Assembly: GCA_947589575.1 (NCBI GenBank)
Contig: CANQBM010000002.1
Coordinates: 62,001-126,000 of the forward strand
Source: an uncultured Clostridia bacterium
GTDB lineage: Bacteria; Bacillota; Clostridia; Oscillospirales; Acutalibacteraceae
Length of the DNA: 64,000 nucleotides
Direction: 5' to 3'
The notes below the pieces were generated by a model that was not told where the DNA came from, made no database searches, and saw only the letters and a program-made list of their open reading frames with translations. Positions 26,541 through 37,018 of the stretch are shown piece by piece; position 1 is the first letter of the stretch, and each line of letters begins with the position of its first letter. Both the position numbers and the translations under genes were made by a program.

Positions 26541-29500
26541 TTCGATTTTAAAACCTTTCTCACAATTTGCTCGCATGAATCAGGACTTTCATATGTCAGG
26601 TATTTTTTGTGAAAAGCATCTATCCTGTCCTTACATTTTTCCATCTGCTCTTCAATGTTTAATATTGAATCAATGACTTCATCCGTATCATACAGAATAG
26701 GTCCCGGGGCTTCTTCTTTGAAATCCACATAAAGCCCTCTTAAATTATTGCAATATTCATCTATATCATATGCGAAGAAAAGCATAGGCTTATTAAGCAG
26801 AGCAAAATCGAACATTACGGATGAATAATCGGTTATAAGAATATCCGCGATCATATAAAGATCTTCAACATATCTGTAATTGTTCATATCAAAAACAAAT
26901 TCGTTATCGGCAGGAATTTTGCACCCGTTTGAGCAAAAATGGTGAAGCCTTACAAGAATCACATAACCGTCACCGAGTTTTTGACGCATCATCTCCAAAT
27001 CAAGACGCATATCAAAGTTGTTTTTAACCCTCCATGTCGGAGTGTAAAGCACAATCTTTTTATTAAACGGAATACCGAGGCTTTCTTTGATTTCCTTTAT
27101 TTTTTTCAAACTGCTGTCGAAAAGCTTGTCCGTTCTTGGATAACCTGTCCTTAAAGTTTCGCAATCGCATTTAAAGCAGGAATAAGCCTTGTCCTCCATA
27201 AACTTACCCTGAACAATCAAATAATTCCATCTGAGGTTTTTATTAATGTACTGCTCTTTCATATAATCGGTTGGGAAATCGCCCTCAACATCAAGACCGA
27301 GGGTTTTAAGAGGAGTGCCGTGCATAGTCTGAATTTCTATCTGACCGTCACGTTTTACATAACCATCCTCAAAATTAACATTATTCACAAAATATTTTGC
27401 TGTTGCAAGATAATGATAATATTCCTGTGAGCCCCTGCGTACTCTGATACCCCTGCCTTTAATAGGAGTACGTTCATCCGTAAGCGACCAGATACATTGA
27501 TACTCAGGATAATTCTTATCAATATACTCATAGAGCGCCTGAGGATTACAACTGTATTTTGAGCCCCACATTGACTCAAATACAATCTGCTTTTCATTAA
27601 TAGGCTCTTCCCTGAATTTCGGGTAATTTTTAAACGTAAGCTCTTGCCTTTTTGAAAGAGTATTTTCCGCCTCTATCCAACTGTTTTTAATTCTAAGTTT
27701 AACAGTACCCGTTACAAATCTGTAAAACTCCAGATCAAGAGTTTCATCAATTTTCATTTTTATATTGAAATGCTTTTCACGGTAAATCATATCGCGTATT
27801 ACTCTGCCGCCGGGCAAAACATATTCAATATATACATCTCTGTAACTGCCGTAAAAATTCCTGTTGATTTTTTTACTGTTAAAATTAATTATAAATCCGC
27901 ATATTGTCTTGCCGTTTTTATGATAACATAAAGACTTTGCAAGAATAACTTTCTCTTTTGCTATATTGTCGTCTACGCAAATATATGCTTTTTTTGCTTT
28001 AGCTATTTCTTGGTTTGAACCCTCCGACACCGTTTCCATTGCGGCAAAATTATACTTTTCGGCAACTCTTGTAAGAACAGACGCTCTTTTTTCAAACCTC
28101 AAACGAATAAAGTTTGTCCGCGTAGTCTGTACAAAAGCAACTCTTGACGGCAATGTAATCACCTGAGAGTACTTTTTTTGATGAAGAAGTTTATCCTTGT
28201 AACCGTTAGCTTTTTCAACAAAAAATGTATAATTAACCGCGTTCTCAAAAAGAGCGCAGTCTGCGCTGAAATGAGTTTCATCATTTTTTTTAAATTCTAT
28301 ATAATTATCAGAGTCGTTGTCTTTTGCAAAAATTCTGCTTGCGGGAGCGTCAAGCGTACAGATAAACATATTATCTTTAACCGAAACATCAGCCGCAAAA
28401 ATATCCTCATTACTGATTAGAAGCTGAAATTCGTCAAGATAGGAATAATTCGGCGCAACTCTTGTTCTGCCGACAAAAAATGTTTTGTTTTTTGATTTCC
28501 TTTTGACGTCATAACTTACGGAATTTAAAAATAAACTTCCTTTTTTAAGCCTGTTTTCATATTCAACATAAATTCTGTTGATACCCTGATGCGTTTTCTC
28601 GGCAGTCTCAATCAGTTTTTTATTTATAGTAACCTTGTAACCGACACCGTCATAGTTATATTTACTGGTCTTATTAGCGGTTCTGTCAACATAATGACCC
28701 CAGTCGTTTGTTAAGTTACGATGATTTGAACCGGTTACGTCAAGAGGAATTTTCTCATTTGTCTTATCATTGTAAAGATACGCCTTGATACTCTGTTCCT
28801 CAAAATTTTTAATATTAACACGGCTTTGGAAAATATGTGCATAAATATATATGTTATTATTCTTTATCAAGACATTGTCAATAGCGTTGCTCGGCTCAAG
28901 ATTACGTAAATCCTCCGTTATATTTCTTCTTTTCAATGTAAACAAATCATCGGGAAGGTCAATGTAGAATTCGCCGTTCTCCTCATTAACCGGAGCAGCA
29001 AAATATCCTTTTTTCTCATAATCAAGCAATCTGATAAGAGCACTGATATTATCATCCAAAATATATCTGTACTTCTGCTGATTTATGAGAGTTAATGATT
29101 CCAGGAAACTCTCATTAACAGAGGAATTGATATATTCTCTTATAATACTCAAAATCTTTTCAGCCTGCTCTTCAGGTACTTTGGAACTCTGATAAATAAA
29201 AATTGAAAGATCAATTCCAAGATGTTTTAATTTTTCAATTTGCTTTAAATCATCTTCTTTAACATTTTCGTCAAAGAATTTGTCAAGTATCTTCATAACA
29301 GTAATTCTGTCATTAAGATTTGTCATATCCGAGGCGTTCTGCGTTATTGATTTTGAAACGCCGTCACGCACTCTCCAAAGATAGCCCACACTGTTTACAA
29401 CGGAAACATTGTTTGCAAAATAGTGCATGGGAATAGTTACCGGAATATCCTCATAAAGAATATTTTCCGGAAACTGAAAATTGTGTTCCAAATAAAAAGA

Positions 29501-30007
29501 GCGTAATATGAGTTTGTTCCATGAGGTTGTATCATATATAAGGTTCAAATTCTTTGTAATATGAGTTACGGGCACAATATTATCAAATACTTTTTTATGC
29601 AGATTTGATTTCCAAGATTTTTTTGAGTTAAACCTGGCAACATTACATATAGTCAAATCACTGCCGTTTTTTTCAGCGGCGCAAAACATCTTCTCATATG
29701 CGTCCTGCACTACAATATCGTCTGAATCCACAAACGCAATATATTTTCCGGTTGCCATAGGTACAGCGTAATTCCTGGCGTGGCCTAACCCGTTGTTTTC
29801 AATACGTTCATAATAAAAATTATCATATTTTTCCGCATATTCCCTGGCGATTTCTCCGCTTCTGTCTGTGGAACCGTCATCAATCATAATAACCTCAAGG
29901 TTACCCTTTGTCTGATTTAAAATACTGCCAAGGCAAGCGTCAATGTATTTTTCAACATTATATATTGGAATAATTACACTTATGTCCGGTGTATTTTTTG
30001 AATACAT
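26537..30007 (-). CDS. GT2 glycosyltransferase fused to CDP-glycerol glycerophosphotransferase (TagF-like)
   Basis: The 1156-residue protein has two enzyme parts. Residues 6-230 are a GT-A family 2 glycosyltransferase (ISVIIPIYNVEKYID, then IAFVDSDD as the metal-binding DxD). The middle (about 350-780) is beta-rich and not recognised. The C-terminal 350 residues match CDP-glycerol:polyglycerophosphate glycerophosphotransferases, with IQTMHGTPLKTLG, KKIVLYTPTWR and ILITDYSSVMFDF. No signal peptide or membrane span is seen; these enzymes sit on the inner membrane face. It likely builds a teichoic-acid-like or capsular phospho-polymer. The start at 30007 follows AAGGAG. It has its own promoter and a leader of about 220 nt. 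Confidence 0.9.
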   Translation of the reverse strand: MYSKNTPDISVIIPIYNVEKYIDACLGSILNQTKGNLEVIMIDDGSTDRSGEIAREYAEKYDNFYYERIENNGLGHARNYAVPMATGKYIAFVDSDDIVVQDAYEKMFCAAEKNGSDLTICNVARFNSKKSWKSNLHKKVFDNIVPVTHITKNLNLIYDTTSWNKLILRSFYLEHNFQFPENILYEDIPVTIPMHYFANNVSVVNSVGYLWRVRDGVSKSITQNASDMTNLNDRITVMKILDKFFDENVKEDDLKQIEKLKHLGIDLSIFIYQSSKVPEEQAEKILSIIREYINSSVNESFLESLTLINQQKYRYILDDNISALIRLLDYEKKGYFAAPVNEENGEFYIDLPDDLFTLKRRNITEDLRNLEPSNAIDNVLIKNNNIYIYAHIFQSRVNIKNFEEQSIKAYLYNDKTNEKIPLDVTGSNHRNLTNDWGHYVDRTANKTSKYNYDGVGYKVTINKKLIETAEKTHQGINRIYVEYENRLKKGSLFLNSVSYDVKRKSKNKTFFVGRTRVAPNYSYLDEFQLLISNEDIFAADVSVKDNMFICTLDAPASRIFAKDNDSDNYIEFKKNDETHFSADCALFENAVNYTFFVEKANGYKDKLLHQKKYSQVITLPSRVAFVQTTRTNFIRLRFEKRASVLTRVAEKYNFAAMETVSEGSNQEIAKAKKAYICVDDNIAKEKVILAKSLCYHKNGKTICGFIINFNSKKINRNFYGSYRDVYIEYVLPGGRVIRDMIYREKHFNIKMKIDETLDLEFYRFVTGTVKLRIKNSWIEAENTLSKRQELTFKNYPKFREEPINEKQIVFESMWGSKYSCNPQALYEYIDKNYPEYQCIWSLTDERTPIKGRGIRVRRGSQEYYHYLATAKYFVNNVNFEDGYVKRDGQIEIQTMHGTPLKTLGLDVEGDFPTDYMKEQYINKNLRWNYLIVQGKFMEDKAYSCFKCDCETLRTGYPRTDKLFDSSLKKIKEIKESLGIPFNKKIVLYTPTWRVKNNFDMRLDLEMMRQKLGDGYVILVRLHHFCSNGCKIPADNEFVFDMNNYRYVEDLYMIADILITDYSSVMFDFALLNKPMLFFAYDIDEYCNNLRGLYVDFKEEAPGPILYDTDEVIDSILNIEEQMEKCKDRIDAFHKKYLTYESPDSCEQIVRKVLKSK

Positions 30008-30082
30008 TAAATAATTCTCCTTCATTAAAATCCGTCATTCACAGTAAAAACAAATTTATAAAAATTAAAATATCAAACAATA

Positions 30083-30121
30083 AACAAATAACAGCAGCCA
30101 CTCTCAAACTTATTATTTGTT
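30083..30121 (-). promoter_or_regulatory. Hairpin in the leader of the GT2/TagF-like gene
   Basis: AACAAATAA and TTATTTGTT form a 9-bp AU-only stem around a 21-nt loop, in the long leader between the promoter at 30237-30265 and the start at 30007. No tract of T follows directly. The remaining leader is AT-rich without a known riboswitch. Confidence 0.3.
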
Positions 30122-30236
30122 ATTATTAAACTGCCTAATCTCTAAAAATATTAATCTGTGTAAAAAGATATATAAAACAGCTGCTTTTATCACTTTTAAA
30201 TTACAATTTTGTTTGACATTACATCGTATTTTTTAA

Positions 30237-30265
30237 ATTATATCACAATAAATATTACTTTTCAA
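30237..30265 (-). promoter_or_regulatory. Promoter of the GT2/TagF-like gene
   Basis: TTGAAA (30265-30260) and TATAAT (30242-30237) with a 17-nt spacer on the minus strand. It starts directly after the terminator of the ribosomal operon and implies a 220-nt untranslated leader. Confidence 0.75.
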
Positions 30266-30280
30266 CAAAAGCATATAAAA

Positions 30281-30305
30281 AACACCCGAGTGATTCCCGG
30301 GTGTT
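30281..30305 (-). terminator. Terminator of the S10-spc-alpha operon
   Basis: AACACCCG pairs with CGGGTGTT across a 9-nt loop, and the minus strand continues with six T. It lies 23 nt after the rplQ stop. Confidence 0.88.
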
Positions 30306-30327
30306 AAAAGTCATTATAACATTATCT

Positions 30328-30669
30328 TTAAACAAGCTCTATGATGCACATTTCAGCAGCATCACCGCGACGAGGTCCTGTTTTGATAATACGGCAGTAA
30401 CCGCCGTTTCTTTCCGCATACTTAGGAGCAACCTCATCAAAGAGTTTCTTTGCTACGTCCTCCTTTGTTACATATGAAAGAACCTGTCTTCTTGAATGGA
30501 GTGTATCGTTTTTGCCGAGAGTAATCATTTTCTCAGCCATTGCACGAACTTCCTTTGCTCTTGTAACGGTAGTTTCCATCTTGCCGTTTTCTAAAAGATA
30601 AGTAACCATACCTCTGAGCATAGCCCTTCTGTGGTCAGTGGGGCGGCCCAGCTTTCTGCTACCTGGCAT
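30328..30669 (-). CDS. rplQ: Large-subunit ribosomal protein bL17
   Basis: 113 residues starting [18 protein letters not shown], the bL17 signature; it sits near the tunnel exit of the 50S subunit. It is the last gene of the ribosomal superoperon, 14 nt after rpoA, followed by a terminator. Confidence 0.97.
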   Translation of the reverse strand: MPGSRKLGRPTDHRRAMLRGMVTYLLENGKMETTVTRAKEVRAMAEKMITLGKNDTLHSRRQVLSYVTKEDVAKKLFDEVAPKYAERNGGYCRIIKTGPRRGDAAEMCIIELV

Positions 30670-30683
30670 TGAAATTCCCTCCT

Positions 30684-31640
30684 TTAGTCCTCTTCTTGAC
30701 TGAGTCCGAAACCGAGTGAAGCGAGCTTAGCTACAACTTCATCAAGTGATTTACGTCCAAGGTTTCTGACTTTCATCATATCTTCTTCTGATTTACCGAT
30801 TAAATCTTCTACTGTGTTAATGCCTGCTCTCTTAAGACAGTTGAAGGAACGTACTGAAAGGTCAAGCTCTTCAATAGTCATTTCAAGAACCTTTTCCTTA
30901 CCATCGTCATCCTTTTCAACCATAATGTCTTGATTTCCGATTTCTTCAGAAAGGTCAACAAAGAGCATAAGATGGTCATTGAGAATTTTAGCGGCGAGAG
31001 AAGCAGCCTCGTCAGCCGCGATTGTGCCGTCTGTCTCAATGTCGAGAATGAGTTTGTCAAGGTCAGTCTGCTGTCCAACACGAGTATTTTCAACAGTGTA
31101 ATTAACCTTTAATACAGGTGTGTAAATCGAATCAATCGCAATAGTACCGATTGGTAAATCCATTAACTGCTTATTTCTGTCGCAGGGAACATATCCCCTG
31201 CCGTTATCAGCAGTAAGCTCCATAACTACATTTGCGCCTTCATCAAGGTATGCAATATGGAGATCCGGATTAAGAATTTCAACATCGGCATCATGCCTGA
31301 TGTCACCCGCGGTAATTTCACCCTCACCGGAAACTTCAATATAAAGCGTCTTGGGTTTTTCGTCATGTATCTTAAGGATAACGCTTTTGAGATTCAAAAC
31401 AATCTCGGTAACATCTTCCTTAACATGCGGGATAGTTGAAAATTCGTGCAAAACACCATCAATCTTTACAGAAGTGATTGCATAACCCGGTAATGAAGAA
31501 AGAAGAACTCTCCTCATACTGTTTCCGAGTGTTGTACCAAAGCCTCTCTCGAGCGGCTCAACAATAAATTTGCCTGTGCTTCTGCTTCCGATAGTAGACA
31601 CATCTACAATCTCGATTTTAGGCTTATCAATTTCTATCAT
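30684..31640 (-). CDS. rpoA: RNA polymerase alpha subunit
   Basis: The 318 residues have the alpha N-terminal dimerisation domain ([20 protein letters not shown], residues about 33-52) and the C-terminal DNA- and activator-binding domain ([18 protein letters not shown] with [10 protein letters not shown]). It lies between rpsD and rplQ, the usual place. Confidence 0.98.
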   Translation of the reverse strand: MIEIDKPKIEIVDVSTIGSRSTGKFIVEPLERGFGTTLGNSMRRVLLSSLPGYAITSVKIDGVLHEFSTIPHVKEDVTEIVLNLKSVILKIHDEKPKTLYIEVSGEGEITAGDIRHDADVEILNPDLHIAYLDEGANVVMELTADNGRGYVPCDRNKQLMDLPIGTIAIDSIYTPVLKVNYTVENTRVGQQTDLDKLILDIETDGTIAADEAASLAAKILNDHLMLFVDLSEEIGNQDIMVEKDDDGKEKVLEMTIEELDLSVRSFNCLKRAGINTVEDLIGKSEEDMMKVRNLGRKSLDEVVAKLASLGFGLSQEED

Positions 31641-31701
31641 TTAAAAGCCTCCTAAAAAATGTTGTATTTTGTTTTCGCTAAATAACAGCAACAAAAGGCT
31701 A

Positions 31702-32328
31702 TTACTTAGAGTAGAACTCAACGATTAAATGCTCTTCAACAGGAGTTGCTATTTCTTCTCTCTCAGGGAGCTTAACAACCTTTGCCTCCATAGCATCCTT
31801 ATTTACGTCAACCCACTGCGGAACAGGACGAGATGCGTTTGACTCAACAAGAGTTTTAAACTCATCCGAAGATTTGCTTGTTTCTTTAACAGCAACAACA
31901 TCGCCTGCCTTAAGGAGATATGATGGAATATCGACCTTAGAACCGTTTACAGTGAAATGAGCATGGTTTACAAGCTGGCGGGCCTGCGCTCTTGAACTTG
32001 CAAAACCGACTGTGTAAACTACATTGTCCAAACGGCTTTCACAAATCTGAAGAAGGTTTGTACCTGTTACACCAGCCTTACGCTCAGCCATAAGGAAATA
32101 TTTGTGGAACTGTCCCTCAGCAATACCGTAATAACGACGTGCAGACTGCTTTGCGCGCAGCTGCATACCGTATTCTGAAGTCTTTTTTCTGTTCTGACCG
32201 TGCTGACCGGGCGCATATGAACGACGGTCTATTGCACATTTGCTTGTATAACATCTGTCACCCTTGAGGAAAAGTTTCTTGCCCTCACGACGACAAAGCT
32301 TACAAGCAGGTCCTGTATATCTTGCCAT
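31702..32328 (-). CDS. rpsD: Small-subunit ribosomal protein uS4, zinc form
   Basis: 208 residues with an S4 RNA-binding domain ([20 protein letters not shown]). The N-terminus has four cysteines (CKLC and GDRCYTSKC), so this is the zinc-binding C+ form. uS4 starts 30S assembly. It lies 61 nt before rpoA. That gap could hold an S4-type control site, but I see no clear structure. Confidence 0.97.
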   Translation of the reverse strand: MARYTGPACKLCRREGKKLFLKGDRCYTSKCAIDRRSYAPGQHGQNRKKTSEYGMQLRAKQSARRYYGIAEGQFHKYFLMAERKAGVTGTNLLQICESRLDNVVYTVGFASSRAQARQLVNHAHFTVNGSKVDIPSYLLKAGDVVAVKETSKSSDEFKTLVESNASRPVPQWVDVNKDAMEAKVVKLPEREEIATPVEEHLIVEFYSK

Positions 32329-32351
32329 ATCAAGTAACCTCCAAGTTTATA

Positions 32352-32747
32352 CTATACGCGACGTCTTTTTGGCGGACGACAGCCATTGTGCGGAATAGGA
32401 GTAACATCTTTAATAAGACTTACATCCAGACCTGCTGTCTGAAGAGCTCTGATAGCTGATTCGCGTCCAGAGCCCGGGCCCTTAACGTAAACTTCAACTG
32501 TCTTCATACCACAATCGATTGCTGTTTTAGCAGCTGTTTCAGCGGCTGTTGCGGCAGCAAAGGGAGTCGATTTTCTTGAACCGCGAAATCCCATCTCACC
32601 TGCAGATGCCCATGAAACTGCATTGCCGTTCATATCAGTAATTGTAACGATTGTGTTGTTGAAGGTCGATTGAATATGGGCAGCGCCACGCTCTATATTT
32701 TTCTTCTCACGGCGCTTGCGTGAGCCTGTGGTCTTTTTAGTAGCCAT
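32352..32747 (-). CDS. rpsK: Small-subunit ribosomal protein uS11
   Basis: 131 residues with [20 protein letters not shown] and the C-terminal [15 protein letters not shown], typical of uS11 of the 30S platform. It lies between rpsM and rpsD. Confidence 0.97.
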   Translation of the reverse strand: MATKKTTGSRKRREKKNIERGAAHIQSTFNNTIVTITDMNGNAVSWASAGEMGFRGSRKSTPFAAATAAETAAKTAIDCGMKTVEVYVKGPGSGRESAIRALQTAGLDVSLIKDVTPIPHNGCRPPKRRRV

Positions 32748-32766
32748 ACTTTTTTGTTCCTCCTAC

Positions 32767-33135
32767 TTATTTCTTCTTATTTGCTATGGTCTTTTTAGGA
32801 CCCTTGCGTGTGCGGGCATTATTCTTGGAGGTCTGACCTCTTACTGGGAGACCCTTTCTATGTCTTACACCGCGATAGCAACCAATTTCGATAAGTCTTT
32901 TGATGTCAAAAGCTGTATCCCTGCGAAGATCACCCTCAACAGTAAGATTATTAGTAATATAATCGCTGAGCTTTTTAACATCGTCTTCTGTTAAATCTCT
33001 GCAACGGGTATCCGGATTGATACCTGTTTCCGAAAGAACCTTTTTGGAAGTAGTAAGACCGATACCGAAAATATAGGTAAGGCCGATTTCTACTCTCTTC
33101 TCATTAGGTAAGTCAACACCTGAAATACGTGCCAT
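32767..33135 (-). CDS. rpsM: Small-subunit ribosomal protein uS13
   Basis: 122 residues beginning [20 protein letters not shown], with [20 protein letters not shown] near the end. uS13 contacts the 50S subunit and P-site tRNA. It follows rpmJ in the alpha section of the operon. Confidence 0.97.
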   Translation of the reverse strand: MARISGVDLPNEKRVEIGLTYIFGIGLTTSKKVLSETGINPDTRCRDLTEDDVKKLSDYITNNLTVEGDLRRDTAFDIKRLIEIGCYRGVRHRKGLPVRGQTSKNNARTRKGPKKTIANKKK

Positions 33136-33167
33136 TTTACAGTTTACCTCCGATTTTTAATTCAGGA

Positions 33168-33281
33168 TTAGCCCTGACGCTGTTTGTGCTTTGGATTTTC
33201 ACAGATAACCATTACTTTTCCATTACGCTTTATTACTTTGCACTTTTCGCAAATTTTCTTTACAGAAGGTCTGACTTTCAT
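33168..33281 (-). CDS. rpmJ: Large-subunit ribosomal protein bL36, zinc form
   Basis: A 37-residue protein reads [20 protein letters not shown] and ends KHKQRQG. The Cys-Cys-Cys-His set of the C+ form is present (CEKC, then C and H). It lies between infA and rpsM, the standard position; too short for most gene finders. Confidence 0.96.
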   Translation of the reverse strand: MKVRPSVKKICEKCKVIKRNGKVMVICENPKHKQRQG

Positions 33282-33302
33282 TTTGAATATCCTCCTAAAT
33301 AT

Positions 33303-33521
33303 TTACTTTGAGCGCCAAATGATACGACCTTTAGTAAGATCATATGGTGACATCTCAATGGTTACCTTATCACCGGGGAGAATACGAATGTTATTCATTC
33401 TTAGTTTCCCGCTGATATGGGCAATAATAATGTGGCCATTTTGAAGCGATACCTTAAAGGTTGTGTTAGGCAATACCTCTACCACGGAACCTTCAACTTC
33501 TATCATATCTGACTTTGACAT
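33303..33521 (-). CDS. infA: Translation initiation factor IF-1
   Basis: 72 residues forming one S1-type OB fold ([19 protein letters not shown] ... [18 protein letters not shown]). IF-1 binds the A site during initiation. It lies between map and rpmJ. The 91-nt gap to map has only a 4-bp GGCG/CGCC hairpin. Confidence 0.97.
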   Translation of the reverse strand: MSKSDMIEVEGSVVEVLPNTTFKVSLQNGHIIIAHISGKLRMNNIRILPGDKVTIEMSPYDLTKGRIIWRSK

Positions 33522-33612
33522 CTTATACCTCGCTAAAATAATTAATACGATTGATGTTGTCTATTTAACTGGAATCACATTACGGCGTAATCGCCAGCAA
33601 TTGATTTAAACC

Positions 33613-34362
33613 TTAGACTTTTGTTAAAATTACCGGACCGTTTGACGTAATGGCAACAGTATGCTCAAAATGAGCAGACAGTTTGCCGTCTGCGGTTTTA
33701 ACTGTCCAACCGTCTGAAAGTTGTTTAACCTTATAGGTTCCCAGATTTATCATTGGTTCAATTGCCAATGTCATTCCGGGTAACAGTCTGATACCACGTC
33801 CTGCGTGACCGAAGTTTGGTACGCTTGGCTCTTCATGAAGCTTAGTTCCGACGCCGTGGCCTACATAGTCACGAACTACGCCGTATCCACGTTCTTCACA
33901 ATATGCTTGAACCGCAGAGGATATATCGCCGATTCTGTTGCCCGGGACAGCCTGCTCAATACCTTTCATAAGGCTTTCGCGGGTAGTGTCCATCAGCCGC
34001 TTTGCCTCGGGAGAGCAAGTCCCTGCGGCAAATGTGGCAGCATTGTCGCCGTTATAACCATTCTTAGCGGCTCCTAAATCTATGCTGACAATATCACCCT
34101 CACGGATAATACGATCAGCTTTTGGAATACCGTGAATTACTTCATCATTTATAGATATACATGCAGTAGCAGGAAATCCGCCGTAATTAAGAAAATTAGG
34201 AGTTGCTTTGTGCTTTTTTATAAACCTAAATGCAATCTCATCTATTTCTTTGGTAGAAACACCCGGCTTAACAGCCTCTCCTGCTACCATTAATGCCTCA
34301 GCCGAAATCTGACAAGCTTCTTTCATAAGTTCAAGCTCGCGGCTGCTTTTAAGCACTATCAT
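33613..34362 (-). CDS. map: Methionine aminopeptidase, type I
   Basis: Map removes the first Met from new proteins. The 249 residues contain the metal-binding residues in VSIDLGAAKNGYNGDNAATF, the His in YVGHGVGTKLHEEP and the Glu in AIEPMINLG. The start at 34362 lies 1 nt after the adk stop and follows GGAGG, so translation is coupled; an upstream in-frame start inside adk was rejected. Confidence 0.97.
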   Translation of the reverse strand: MIVLKSSRELELMKEACQISAEALMVAGEAVKPGVSTKEIDEIAFRFIKKHKATPNFLNYGGFPATACISINDEVIHGIPKADRIIREGDIVSIDLGAAKNGYNGDNAATFAAGTCSPEAKRLMDTTRESLMKGIEQAVPGNRIGDISSAVQAYCEERGYGVVRDYVGHGVGTKLHEEPSVPNFGHAGRGIRLLPGMTLAIEPMINLGTYKVKQLSDGWTVKTADGKLSAHFEHTVAITSNGPVILTKV

Positions 34363-34363
34363 G

Positions 34364-34996
34364 TTAATCCTCCAACGCAGCGAAAACGAGCGCTGTTGTA
34401 TCAGCAACCTCTTCCTGTCCCTCAACAATCACAAGCTTTCCGAGTTTCTTATAGAAATCCTTAAGCGGCTCTGTCATCTCATGATACTCTGCAAGCCTTG
34501 CCTGAACCGTTTCGGGAGCATCGTCCTTTCGCTGAATAAGTTCACCGCCGCACGCGTCGCATACTCCGTCAACTTTTGGCTTTTTATACTCAAGATGATA
34601 TGAGTTAGCGCACTTTGAGCATACGCGGCGGCCGCTCATTCTCTTGGTTATCGCATCATCTGAAACCTCTATATCGAGGACCTTATCAATTTCCACGCCC
34701 ATATCCTCAAGCGCTTGTGCCTGAGGAATGGTTCTTGGAAAACCGTCGAGAATGAAACCTTTTTTACAATCATCGTCCTTAAGTCTGTCCTTGATAATAC
34801 CGACTATAATTTCATCAGGAACGAGCTGACCGGCGTCCATATATGACTTTGCCTTAAGTCCCAGCTGCGTACTGTCTTTAACAGCTGCACGAAGAATATT
34901 ACCTGTTGAAATTGCGGGGATTCCATATTTATCAACAATCTTTTCCGCCTGTGTGCCTTTGCCGGCACCCGGAGCGCCGAGAAGAATAAGTTTCAT
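34364..34996 (-). CDS. adk: Adenylate kinase, zinc-LID form
   Basis: 210 residues: P-loop GAPGAGKGTQAEKI, NMP-binding domain and a long LID with two Cys pairs (CSKC, CDAC) that hold zinc. It balances AMP, ADP and ATP. It lies between secY and map as in most Firmicutes. Confidence 0.97.
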   Translation of the reverse strand: MKLILLGAPGAGKGTQAEKIVDKYGIPAISTGNILRAAVKDSTQLGLKAKSYMDAGQLVPDEIIVGIIKDRLKDDDCKKGFILDGFPRTIPQAQALEDMGVEIDKVLDIEVSDDAITKRMSGRRVCSKCANSYHLEYKKPKVDGVCDACGGELIQRKDDAPETVQARLAEYHEMTEPLKDFYKKLGKLVIVEGQEEVADTTALVFAALED

Positions 34997-35013
34997 AATA
35001 TCTCTCCTATATA

Positions 35014-36366
35014 TTAGTCAAGGAAGCCTTTATAATGACGCATCATCATCTGTGACTCAAGCTGACGTACCGTCTCAAGAGCAACACCGCACATAATGAT
35101 AAGCGATGTACCGCCGAGAGAAATTGTCATACCGCCCGTATCCTTTGAAGCGCCCTCAAGAGGCGGAATTGCCATATCACATATAAGTGAATAAACAATC
35201 GGGAACAAAGCGATAACCGAAAGCATCAAAGCACCGATAAGAGTCAGTCTGGAAAGAACTCTGAGTATATAGTCAGATGTAGGTCTTCCCGGTCTGATAC
35301 CCGGAATTGCGCCGTTATTTTTACGAAGATTATTTGCCATTTCTATAGGATTGTACTGAATTGTACTGTAGAAATAAGCAAAGAAAATAATGAGCAAGAA
35401 GTACATTAATGCGTACCACCATGAGTCACCCTGGAAAGCATTAAAAAACTTCTCCCAGAAAGTACCCTCATATTTGCTCGATGAAATGAACATCTGAACT
35501 GTTCCTGGAAGCGAGAGAATAGATGAAGCAAAAATTACAGGAAGCACGCCGCTCATATTAACCTTGATAGGCATATGAGTTGACTGACCGCCCATCTGCT
35601 TTCTTCCTACTACACGCTTTGCGTATGTGATTGGAAGTCTTCTCTCTGAATTGTCCATAAATACGATATACGCAATCATCAAAAGGAAAATCACGCATAC
35701 AACCGGAACAAGAATTCTGTATACAAATCTACCTGTCTGAAGATATCCGAATAACTGTCTGATGAGTGTCGGAAAACGGGATACGATACCGGCAAAAAGG
35801 ATTATTGAAATACCGTTTCCGATACCGCTTATTGTAATCTGCTCACCAAGCCACATAATAACAGCTGTTCCGGCAGTAAGAACCAGAACAATAACAACAG
35901 CCTGGAACACACCGTCAAATCCTGTAAAAGCAGCTCCGTTTGCATCTGTCATCAAGTAGTTATTTGCGCGAAGATAGAAGTAGTAGGCAAGCGACTGAAG
36001 GAGACCGAGCGCAACCGTTACAAAACGTGTAATTGAAGCAATCTTCTTTCTTCCCTCTTCGCCTTCCTTCTGTAATCTTTCAAGCGCGGGGATAGCAACT
36101 GCAAGCAGCTGCATAATAATTGAGGAGTTGATGTACGGTGTTATGGACATAGCGAAAATCGTACCATATGTGAACGCACTACCTGTCATCAAACTCAGAT
36201 AAGTGAGTATTGTATTTCCTTTGCCAACATTGATTTCATCAACAATGTTGAGGAAAGGTACCGGAATGACTGAACCTATTCTGAAAACGAGGATAATAAA
36301 CGCAGTAAATAAAATCTTTTTACGGATTTCAGCTACTTTCCACGCATTTACAATGGTTTTAATCAT
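35014..36366 (-). CDS. secY: Protein translocase channel SecY
   Basis: 450 residues with ten membrane segments. SecY signatures are VFRIGSVIPVPFLN near the first span and the cytoplasmic loop KRVVGRKQMGGQSTHMPIKV, with GIRPGRPTSDYI before span 9. It forms the Sec channel with SecE and SecG. It directly abuts rplO. Confidence 0.97.
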   Translation of the reverse strand: MIKTIVNAWKVAEIRKKILFTAFIILVFRIGSVIPVPFLNIVDEINVGKGNTILTYLSLMTGSAFTYGTIFAMSITPYINSSIIMQLLAVAIPALERLQKEGEEGRKKIASITRFVTVALGLLQSLAYYFYLRANNYLMTDANGAAFTGFDGVFQAVVIVLVLTAGTAVIMWLGEQITISGIGNGISIILFAGIVSRFPTLIRQLFGYLQTGRFVYRILVPVVCVIFLLMIAYIVFMDNSERRLPITYAKRVVGRKQMGGQSTHMPIKVNMSGVLPVIFASSILSLPGTVQMFISSSKYEGTFWEKFFNAFQGDSWWYALMYFLLIIFFAYFYSTIQYNPIEMANNLRKNNGAIPGIRPGRPTSDYILRVLSRLTLIGALMLSVIALFPIVYSLICDMAIPPLEGASKDTGGMTISLGGTSLIIMCGVALETVRQLESQMMMRHYKGFLD

Positions 36367-36810
36367 TTAAAGCACCTCCACCTTACCACCTGCAGCTTCG
36401 ATTTTTGCTTTAGCTGACTCACTGATAGCGGTTACTTTAACGGTAATAGCCTTTGTGATTTCGCCCTTACCAAGAACCTTAACGCCGTCAAGGGTTTTCT
36501 TGATAACGCCTGAATCAATAAGAGCCTGTGCGTCTACTGTTGCACCGTCTTCAAATCTGTCGTTAAGTGTAGAAAGATTAACTATTGCATACTCAGTTGC
36601 AAAAATGTTATTAAAACCTCTCTTCGGCACACGTCTCTGAAGCGGCATCTGACCGCCCTCAAAGCCGAAACGTCTGCTGTAACCTGAACGGGATTTCTGA
36701 CCCTTTTGACCTTTACCTGATGTTTTACCCTGTCCTGAGGCAGTACCTCTGCCTATTCTCTTTACGCTCTTCTTTGAGCCTTCAGCGGGAGAAAGTTCAT
36801 GTAATTTCAT
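36367..36810 (-). CDS. rplO: Large-subunit ribosomal protein uL15
   Basis: 147 residues from [14 protein letters not shown], with the Gly/Lys/Arg-rich N-terminal tail of uL15. The start at 36810 is set by GGGGAGG 8 nt upstream. It abuts secY with no gap. Confidence 0.96.
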   Translation of the reverse strand: MKLHELSPAEGSKKSVKRIGRGTASGQGKTSGKGQKGQKSRSGYSRRFGFEGGQMPLQRRVPKRGFNNIFATEYAIVNLSTLNDRFEDGATVDAQALIDSGVIKKTLDGVKVLGKGEITKAITVKVTAISESAKAKIEAAGGKVEVL

Positions 36811-36825
36811 TATCTGCACCTCCCC

Positions 36826-37005
36826 TTATTCTTCTACAACAGTTACAAGGTGAGCAATCTTTGCAAGCTTACCTTTAGTCTGAGCGTTGTCAGGCTGAAC
36901 TGTTACATTACCGATTTTACGAAGACCAAGTGAGTGGGCGGTGGCAATCTGGTCTGCTTTACTGCCGATTAAGCTTTTTGTAAGCTTGATTTTGATATCT
37001 GCCAT
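36826..37005 (-). CDS. rpmD: Large-subunit ribosomal protein uL30
   Basis: A 59-residue protein starting MADIKIKLTKSLIGSK and containing HSLGLRKIGNVTVQPDN is uL30. GGAGG precedes the ATG. It fills the place between rpsE and rplO. Confidence 0.96.
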   Translation of the reverse strand: MADIKIKLTKSLIGSKADQIATAHSLGLRKIGNVTVQPDNAQTKGKLAKIAHLVTVVEE

Positions 37006-37018
37006 TGTTCCACCCTCC

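Noticed and set aside
30099-30109. CACTCTCAAAC resembling the end of the CRISPR repeat
   Set aside because: Only about 11 bases match, in the leader of an unrelated gene and far from the array; too short for a tracrRNA anti-repeat.
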